From NCBI GenBank assembly GCA_934090685.1, contig CAKOJN010000001.1, positions 1 through 64,000 of the forward strand: a stretch of 64,000 bases of DNA, given 5' to 3'. Below are positions 59,014-64,000 of this stretch, in pieces. Within the stretch, counting starts at the first letter, position 1. Every line of letters begins with the position of its first letter. Made by a program: the position numbers and the translations under genes. A model generated the notes under the pieces. The model saw nothing but the letters and a program-made list of their open reading frames with translations. It was not told where the DNA came from and did no database searches. Origin of the DNA: an uncultured Bacilli bacterium (GTDB lineage Bacteria; Bacillota_I; Bacilli_A; RF39; UBA660).

Positions 59014-59158
59014 AAGCAAGAGTTTGAATTAGCCTTACTTTTTTAATATTAAAAAACTAGAGTTTGCTCTCTAGTTACTTTTTTAAGTTCCGTTTATGGC
59101 CGGAATCACCGCTTTTTTAAGTTCCTATCAAAGTTGGAATCGCTTGCTTTTTTAACAT
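59014..59158. repeat. Four degenerate tandem hairpin units ending in CTTTTTTAA
   Basis: On the plus strand four consecutive segments end in (A or G)CTTTTTTAA near 59043, 59083, 59117 and 59153. The last two are clear repeats of about 35 bases, starting GTTCC, with a 10-base variable part and GGAATC. The first two share AGAGTTTG and TTACTTTTTT. The second contains a proper terminator (AACTAGAG with CTCTAGTT and T's). No ORF is present. Beyond 59158 up to the tex ribosome site I see only AT-rich sequence. Confidence 0.65.
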
Positions 59159-59324
59159 ACACGCCTACAATATTATATGAGTACATACTCTATTGTTTTG
59201 TGTGTACTAAACATATTATAAAAATATATGTTTGTCTATTACTTTTTTTGTAAAGAAATTGTCTTAATAATTAAAAATAATATCTTATTATGATAAAATA
59301 AATAAGTATGATTAAGGAGTTAAA

Positions 59325-61469
59325 ATGAATAAAGAAATAATAGATGAAATATCAAATAATTTAAATATTAAAAATAATCAAATAGAGGCAGTATTAAAAC
59401 TACTTGAAGAAGGAAATACTATTCCATTTATCGCACGTTATAGAAAAGAAGCAACTGGTGCTTTAGACGAAGAACAAATAAGACAAATAAATGAATATTA
59501 TGAATATCAAGTTAACCTACTTAAGAGAAAAGAAACTGTAATTAAGCTTATTGATGAAAAAGGAATGCTTACAGATGAAATTAAAAATAATATAATGTCT
59601 TGTAAAAAATTAGTTGAGGTTGATGATATATATGCACCTTATAAAGAAAAGAAAAAAACTAAAGCAACTGAAGCTATCAAAAATGGTCTTGAAGGTCTTG
59701 CTAAAATAATAATGAGTGAACCTGAGAAATGGAATGAAGAATCAGTTAGTAAATTCTTAAATGAAAATGTTAAAACTATAGAAGATGCTTTAACTGGAGC
59801 TAAGTATATAATTGCTGAATGGATAAGTGATAATGCTTACTATAGAAAATGGATAAGAAGTTACTTTTTTAAAAATGGTATACTTACTACTAAGTTAAAA
59901 CCAAAGGCAGAAGATACAAATAAAACTTATGAGATGTATTATGAGTTTAGTGAACCAGTTAAATACATAAAACCACATAGAGTTTTAGCAATAAATAGAG
60001 GTGAAAACGAAAAGATATTATCTGTATCAATAGATGTCAATACAGAAGATATATTATCATATATAGAATCTAAAAATATTAAAAAAGAAAGCCCTGTTAA
60101 CTATTTAATAAAAGATGCTATTAAAGATAGTTATAAAAGACTTATTTGTCCTTCAATAGAACGTGAGGTTAGAAGTGAACTTACTACTAGAAGTGAAGAT
60201 AAATCTATAGAAGTATTTAAAGAAAACTTAGAAAATCTTTTATTAATCGCACCTATGAAAGAAAAAACTGTATTAGGTTTTGATCCAGCATTTAGAACTG
60301 GTTGTAAACTAGCTGTAGTAGACCCTACTTCTAAAGTACTTAATATATCTGTTATATATCCTCATGAGCCTAAAAATGAATGGGAAAAATCTAAACAAAT
60401 ATTAAAAGATATAATTAATAAATTCAAAGTAGATATAGTTGCGATTGGTAATGGTACTGCATCTAGAGAAAGTGAAAAATTGGTAAGTGAAACAGTTAAA
60501 GAATTAAATCATTGTAAATTTGCTATTGTATCAGAAGCAGGAGCAAGTGTATATAGTGCAAGTCCTCTTGCTATTAAAGAATTTCCTGATTTACATGTAG
60601 AACAAAGAAGTGCCGTTTCTATCGCAAGAAGACTTCAAGATCCATTAAATGAACTTGTTAAAATAGATCCAAAGTCTATAGGTGTCGGTCAGTATCAGCA
60701 TGATGTTTCTCAAAAGAAATTATCAGAATCTCTTGATTTCACTGTTACAAAATGTGTTAATAATGTAGGTGTTAATATTAATACAGCTTCCCCTTCCATA
60801 TTAAAATATATATCTGGTCTTACAACTACTGCGATAAATAAACTAATTAAATATAGAGAAGAACATGGTAAAATAACTTCAAGAGATGAAATAAAAAAGA
60901 AAAAATTATTAAATGATAAAACTTATGAACAAGCAATAGGTTTCATGAGAGTAATAGATGGAACTAATAAACTTGATGAAACAAATATTCATACAGAAAG
61001 TTATGATAAAACTCTTTCTTTATTAAAACATATTAATATGACAGTAGATGATATTGGTACTAAAGAATTAATAAGTAAGTTAAATAATCTTGATATAAAT
61101 GAAACATCTAAATTATTAGATATAGATATTTATACTTTAAATGATATTATTGATTCATTAAAAATGCCTAATAGAGACTTTAGAGATGATTATGAAACAC
61201 CACTATTAAAAAGTGATGTCTTATCACTTGATAACTTAAAAGTTGGTATGAAGCTCGAAGGTACTGTTAGAAATGTCGTTGACTTTGGAGCATTTATAGA
61301 TATAGGACTTCATGATGCTGCTTTAGTACATATATCAAAAATAACTAATAAATATATTAAACACCCTAGTGAAGTATTAAGTGTTGGTGATATAGTTACT
61401 TGTTATGTAATAGATATAAATAAAGATAAAGAAAAAGTTTCCCTTTCACTAATAGATCCAAATAATTAG
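59325..61469 (+). CDS. tex: Tex-type RNA-binding transcriptional accessory protein
   Basis: A 714-residue Tex (YhgF/SrmB-like) protein. It has the N-terminal Tex helical domain (IPFIARYRKEATGALDEEQIRQI), a YqgF RNase H-like domain (VLGFDPAFRTGCKLAVVD), a helix-hairpin-helix pair (NTASPSILKYISGLTTTAINKLIKYREEHG) and a C-terminal S1 RNA-binding domain (GMKLEGTVRNVVDFGAFIDIG). It binds nucleic acids and supports transcription. The ribosome site is AAGGAG. Confidence 0.96.
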   Translation: MNKEIIDEISNNLNIKNNQIEAVLKLLEEGNTIPFIARYRKEATGALDEEQIRQINEYYEYQVNLLKRKETVIKLIDEKGMLTDEIKNNIMSCKKLVEVDDIYAPYKEKKKTKATEAIKNGLEGLAKIIMSEPEKWNEESVSKFLNENVKTIEDALTGAKYIIAEWISDNAYYRKWIRSYFFKNGILTTKLKPKAEDTNKTYEMYYEFSEPVKYIKPHRVLAINRGENEKILSVSIDVNTEDILSYIESKNIKKESPVNYLIKDAIKDSYKRLICPSIEREVRSELTTRSEDKSIEVFKENLENLLLIAPMKEKTVLGFDPAFRTGCKLAVVDPTSKVLNISVIYPHEPKNEWEKSKQILKDIINKFKVDIVAIGNGTASRESEKLVSETVKELNHCKFAIVSEAGASVYSASPLAIKEFPDLHVEQRSAVSIARRLQDPLNELVKIDPKSIGVGQYQHDVSQKKLSESLDFTVTKCVNNVGVNINTASPSILKYISGLTTTAINKLIKYREEHGKITSRDEIKKKKLLNDKTYEQAIGFMRVIDGTNKLDETNIHTESYDKTLSLLKHINMTVDDIGTKELISKLNNLDINETSKLLDIDIYTLNDIIDSLKMPNRDFRDDYETPLLKSDVLSLDNLKVGMKLEGTVRNVVDFGAFIDIGLHDAALVHISKITNKYIKHPSEVLSVGDIVTCYVIDINKDKEKVSLSLIDPNN

Positions 61470-61479
61470 TAAAATAAAA

Positions 61480-61508
61480 TAAAAAATCGTAAATTTTACG
61501 ATTTTTTT
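61480..61508. terminator. Bidirectional terminator between tex and the TMEM43-like gene
   Basis: ATCGTAAA (61486-61493) and TTTACGAT (61495-61502) flanked by A- and T-runs. Confidence 0.8.
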
Positions 61509-62512
61509 CTTGCTATTAAAGTACTTATCCATAAGAATATAATTGATATAAATATAAGTATTACACTAACTATAATATTATAGAATAAATAAGGGATACT
61601 TATTACTAAAAGACTTAGACATATACTTAATAATATAGATGTAATAAAAGTATTTTTAACATATCCTAGTAATATTACTTTCTTATTTAATTTCTTCAAA
61701 TTATTAAGTATTAGTAAAATACCAAACATACTTAATACAGTTAATATAACTCTACTAATCCATAATAATAATTGATTGTTATTTGATATTTCATCAAGTA
61801 TTTCTTCACCTGTTTTAATACCATCAACTGTTTTATTAATAACTACCCCATTAGATGAATTATATGACTCAAATGTATTAGATTTTTGTACTGCTAAAAC
61901 ACTCATTTCTTTATAGTCATTATATTTAAATGATATTCTTATATCCCCTATTTTAGGATTATTAATATCACTCGAATTAGTTATATATTTACCATGAATA
62001 ACATACCCTAATGAACTAATTATATTTTGATTAAACTCATCAAAATATTTATTAGCATCCAAATTATTTAATTGCTCAAATGATAATTTAAAGGCACCTA
62101 TCATAACTTCACTAGCATAATATGATGTAGAACTATATGGCATAGATACTGGATTTTTATATTCTTCATTATAAGATGTATCAAATAATTCATCAGACCA
62201 TACCTCAGTATATTTATCACCTATTGGTTTATATTGATACATTTCTACAACTCTAACAAGTTTAGGAGTTTTTACTGATACTCCAAATTTAGTATCACTA
62301 AGAGTTTCATTAACACTAACTTTTCCACTTACACAAACCAAACTATCTTCATATAAATCATTTACCATATCATTTTCAATATTAGATAAATTATTTCTCT
62401 CTATTTGCGTACTTTTATAAATATTAATATATTTATTCTCATTCAAATAAAGTAATGTAATTGAAACTATAAGTATAATTATTCCAAATAGTATTCCTTT
62501 TTTCTTTTTCAT
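61496..62512 (-). CDS. TMEM43/LUMA-like membrane protein
   Basis: A 338-residue protein with an N-terminal membrane helix (ILFGIIILIVSITLLYLN), an extracytoplasmic domain containing SLVCVSGKVSVNETLSDTKFGVSVKTPKLVRVVEMYQYKP, and several C-terminal helices. The VSG-x-D-FG-x-L-R-VEMYQ sequence is characteristic of TMEM43 proteins, known in eukaryotic inner nuclear membrane and scattered in bacteria. The function is unknown. The start at 62512 has GGAGG upstream. Confidence 0.85.
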   Translation of the reverse strand: MKKKKGILFGIIILIVSITLLYLNENKYINIYKSTQIERNNLSNIENDMVNDLYEDSLVCVSGKVSVNETLSDTKFGVSVKTPKLVRVVEMYQYKPIGDKYTEVWSDELFDTSYNEEYKNPVSMPYSSTSYYASEVMIGAFKLSFEQLNNLDANKYFDEFNQNIISSLGYVIHGKYITNSSDINNPKIGDIRISFKYNDYKEMSVLAVQKSNTFESYNSSNGVVINKTVDGIKTGEEILDEISNNNQLLLWISRVILTVLSMFGILLILNNLKKLNKKVILLGYVKNTFITSILLSICLSLLVISIPYLFYNIIVSVILIFISIIFLWISTLIARKKS

Positions 62513-62542
62513 AATACCTCCATAATTTATTTTATTATAACA

Positions 62543-62562
62543 TAAAAGCGACATAAAGTCGC
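62543..62562 (-). terminator. Terminator after tig
   Basis: AGCGAC-TTTAT-GTCGCT on the minus strand followed by TTTATG, between tig and the TMEM43-like gene. Confidence 0.65.
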
Positions 62563-62567
62563 TAATA

Positions 62568-63812
62568 TTATTTTGTAACAATTTCCATTGCTTTTCTCAT
62601 AAGTAAATCATATTTAAATAATTCTTTATTACCTATTTCTTTTAAGAAGTCTTCAACACTCATCTTATATTGTTCACTAGTTTTCTTTAATTCACTTTCA
62701 AGTTCTTCATCGCTTACTTCAATTTTTTCATTTTCGATAATAGCATCCATTATAAGTCTATATCCAACTCTCTTATTAGCTTCATCTTTTAAAGTAGCTT
62801 TAAAATCATTTATATTTGAATTAATATATTTTAAATAATCTTCTAATTTTAATCCTTGATAACTTAATTTTTCACTGAATTCTTTAACTAATCTATTAGT
62901 TTCATCTTCAGTCATTTCTTCTGGTATATCAAATTTAGAATTTTTAACTACTTCATCTAAACATTTAAATAAATATTCATCTTCTATTTGTTTAGAACGT
63001 TCAGCAGTCATATTTTCTTTAATATATTTCTTTAAGTCTTCTAAACTTTCAACTCCACCTACATTTAAATCTTCAAAGAATTCTTTATTAAATTCTGGTA
63101 ATACTCTTTCTTTAACAGCTTTAACTGTTACTTTAAATATAACTGGTTGTCCTTTTAAATCTTCTGAATGATAATTTTCAGGGAATGTTACATTAACATC
63201 TTTAGTGTCACCTTTCTTTAACCCAACTAAAGCCTCTTCAAATCCAGGAATGAATGTATGAGAACCTATTTCTAATGAATAATCTTCTCCTTTACCACCT
63301 TTGAATGCTTTTCCTTCTTTAAAACCTTCAAAGTCAATAACAGCAACATTTCCTTCTTTAATTAAAGCATCATCATCTAATTCTTTTACTTCAACAAATT
63401 GTTCTTGTAAATGATGAAGTTCATGATCTATTTGAGAGTCAGTTACAACTACTTCTTCTTTCTTAATTCCAAGTTTAGTATGTTTACCAAGTTCAACTTT
63501 TGGAGCTGATACTAAAGTAAATTCTATTTCTATTTCATCATGATTAATATTTTTAATATCAATACCTGGAGTTGCTACTGGAATAATAGTTTTTTCATCT
63601 TTTAATAATTTAGCATATAATACATCTACTGCAATATCAACAGCATCCATATATAATGCTTCTACTCCCATTTTTTTAACATAGACATCATATGGAACTT
63701 GTCCTTTTCTAAAACCATCCATTTTGATATCTTTTTTCTTTTTATCAAATGCATGTTTTAAGCAATCCTTCCATTCTTTTCCCTCTAATTTTACATCATA
63801 TTTTTCTTTCAT
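62568..63812 (-). CDS. tig: Trigger factor
   Basis: Ribosome-associated chaperone of 414 residues. The N-terminal ribosome-binding domain carries the signature MDGFRKGQVP. It is followed by an FKBP-type prolyl isomerase domain (EGNVAVIDFEGFKEGKAFKGGKGEDYSLEIGSHTFIPGFEEALVG-like) and a C-terminal chaperone domain. It assists folding of nascent chains at the exit tunnel. Confidence 0.96.
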   Translation of the reverse strand: MKEKYDVKLEGKEWKDCLKHAFDKKKKDIKMDGFRKGQVPYDVYVKKMGVEALYMDAVDIAVDVLYAKLLKDEKTIIPVATPGIDIKNINHDEIEIEFTLVSAPKVELGKHTKLGIKKEEVVVTDSQIDHELHHLQEQFVEVKELDDDALIKEGNVAVIDFEGFKEGKAFKGGKGEDYSLEIGSHTFIPGFEEALVGLKKGDTKDVNVTFPENYHSEDLKGQPVIFKVTVKAVKERVLPEFNKEFFEDLNVGGVESLEDLKKYIKENMTAERSKQIEDEYLFKCLDEVVKNSKFDIPEEMTEDETNRLVKEFSEKLSYQGLKLEDYLKYINSNINDFKATLKDEANKRVGYRLIMDAIIENEKIEVSDEELESELKKTSEQYKMSVEDFLKEIGNKELFKYDLLMRKAMEIVTK

Positions 63813-63839
63813 AACTTTTCCCTTCTATTTAACATCACA

Positions 63840-63864
63840 AAAGAGGATATTTCTATCCTATTGC
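63840..63864 (-). terminator. Terminator after greA
   Basis: GGATA and TATCC arms around a short loop at the greA stop, followed on the minus strand by TCTTTTGTG; weak. Confidence 0.45.
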
Positions 63865-64000
63865 AACAATTTTAACACTGTAAACACCATCTGGTGAAGA
63901 TACTTCAACTGTGTCTCCAACTTTTCTACCCATTATTGCGGCAGCTATTGGACTTTCATTTGAAATCTTATTATTAAATGGATCAGCTTCTTGACTACCT
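63853..64000 (-). CDS. greA: Transcription elongation factor GreA, 3' part
   Basis: Only the last 49 codons are in the window. The minus strand reads GSQEADPFNNKISNESPIAAAI, MGRKVGDTVEVSSPDGVYSVKIVAIG and TAG, matching the C-terminal FKBP-like domain of GreA, which rescues backtracked RNA polymerase. The 5' part lies beyond position 64000. Confidence 0.93.
   Translation of the reverse strand, partial: GSQEADPFNNKISNESPIAAAIMGRKVGDTVEVSSPDGVYSVKIVAIG

Noticed and set aside
59014..59158. CRISPR array
   Set aside because: Only four degenerate units, no constant-length spacers, no cas genes; the units look like hairpins ending in T-runs.

Overview
This window is a very AT-rich, densely packed chromosomal segment of a low-GC Gram-positive bacterium. 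The gene set (mraZ-rsmH-ftsL-PBP, mraY, ftsW, T-box leaders, RNase III, YneF, SirA-like, SpoIIIAH-like, GerE-like and GerM-like proteins, TmcAL, an NPQT-type sorting signal) fits a reduced, probably host-associated Bacilli/Mollicutes-related lineage (RF39- or Erysipelotrichales-like). That placement is inference from gene content. UGA behaves as a stop codon (ruvA and yidD end in TGA; conserved Trp residues use TGG), so the standard bacterial code applies. Most genes lie on the minus strand.

Layout. 1-480: a small locus not explained by ordinary genes, with a 27-codon hydrophobic peptide, a convergent RNA, an inverted repeat and a partial copy of the rnc 3' end, resembling a type I toxin-antitoxin cassette. 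479-9521: housekeeping (rnc, yidD, a ZnuA-like lipoprotein, ruvB-HAD-ruvA, a SigH-like sigma factor, rlmB, trxB, lgt, a YvlD-like protein, an unknown coiled-coil protein). 9522-10904: an accessory island with a possible BECR-fold nuclease gene, a decayed paralogue and three paralogous small RNA genes, each with a strong promoter, a covarying hairpin and a terminator. 10905-19350: mscS, rpmF, tmcAL, glyS with a T-box, a duplicated HTH-metallophosphoesterase, rnhB and membrane proteins. 19379-29703: a split dcw cluster (mraZ, rsmH, ftsL, PBP, then sirA/yneF and other genes, holA, mraY, ftsW). 29704-34000: hemW, unknown membrane proteins, and tyrS with a T-box.

34077-42399: a block that looks acquired: a two-zinc-knuckle MetRS followed upstream by a tightly overlapping set of a group II PLP decarboxylase, a nucleotidyltransferase, an aminotransferase, two glycosyltransferases, a DUF1919 protein and an unknown protein. 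42410-44411: a short RSH (ppGpp) enzyme behind a leader-ORF/terminator attenuator, a cloverleaf-like RNA candidate and tRNA-Arg. 44466-49676: GerM-like, GerE-like and SpoIIIAH-like genes next to a hybrid histidine kinase and an HPt-receiver protein, which together could form a phosphorelay. 49717-53409: an acyl-CoA synthetase-like gene and an aldehyde dehydrogenase gene flanking a small autoregulated HTH gene. 53444-56302: surface proteins (NPQT-anchored protein; VirB2-like/NlpC-P60 fusion). 56359-64000: gltX, tRNA-Ser, a PH-domain protein, a tandem hairpin-repeat region, tex, a TMEM43-like protein, tig and the 3' end of greA.

The best candidates for something undescribed are the 9.6-10.9 kb nuclease/small-RNA island, the 1-480 peptide/antisense locus, the RSH leader attenuator, the structured RNA at 44145-44234 and the 59.0-59.2 kb hairpin repeats.
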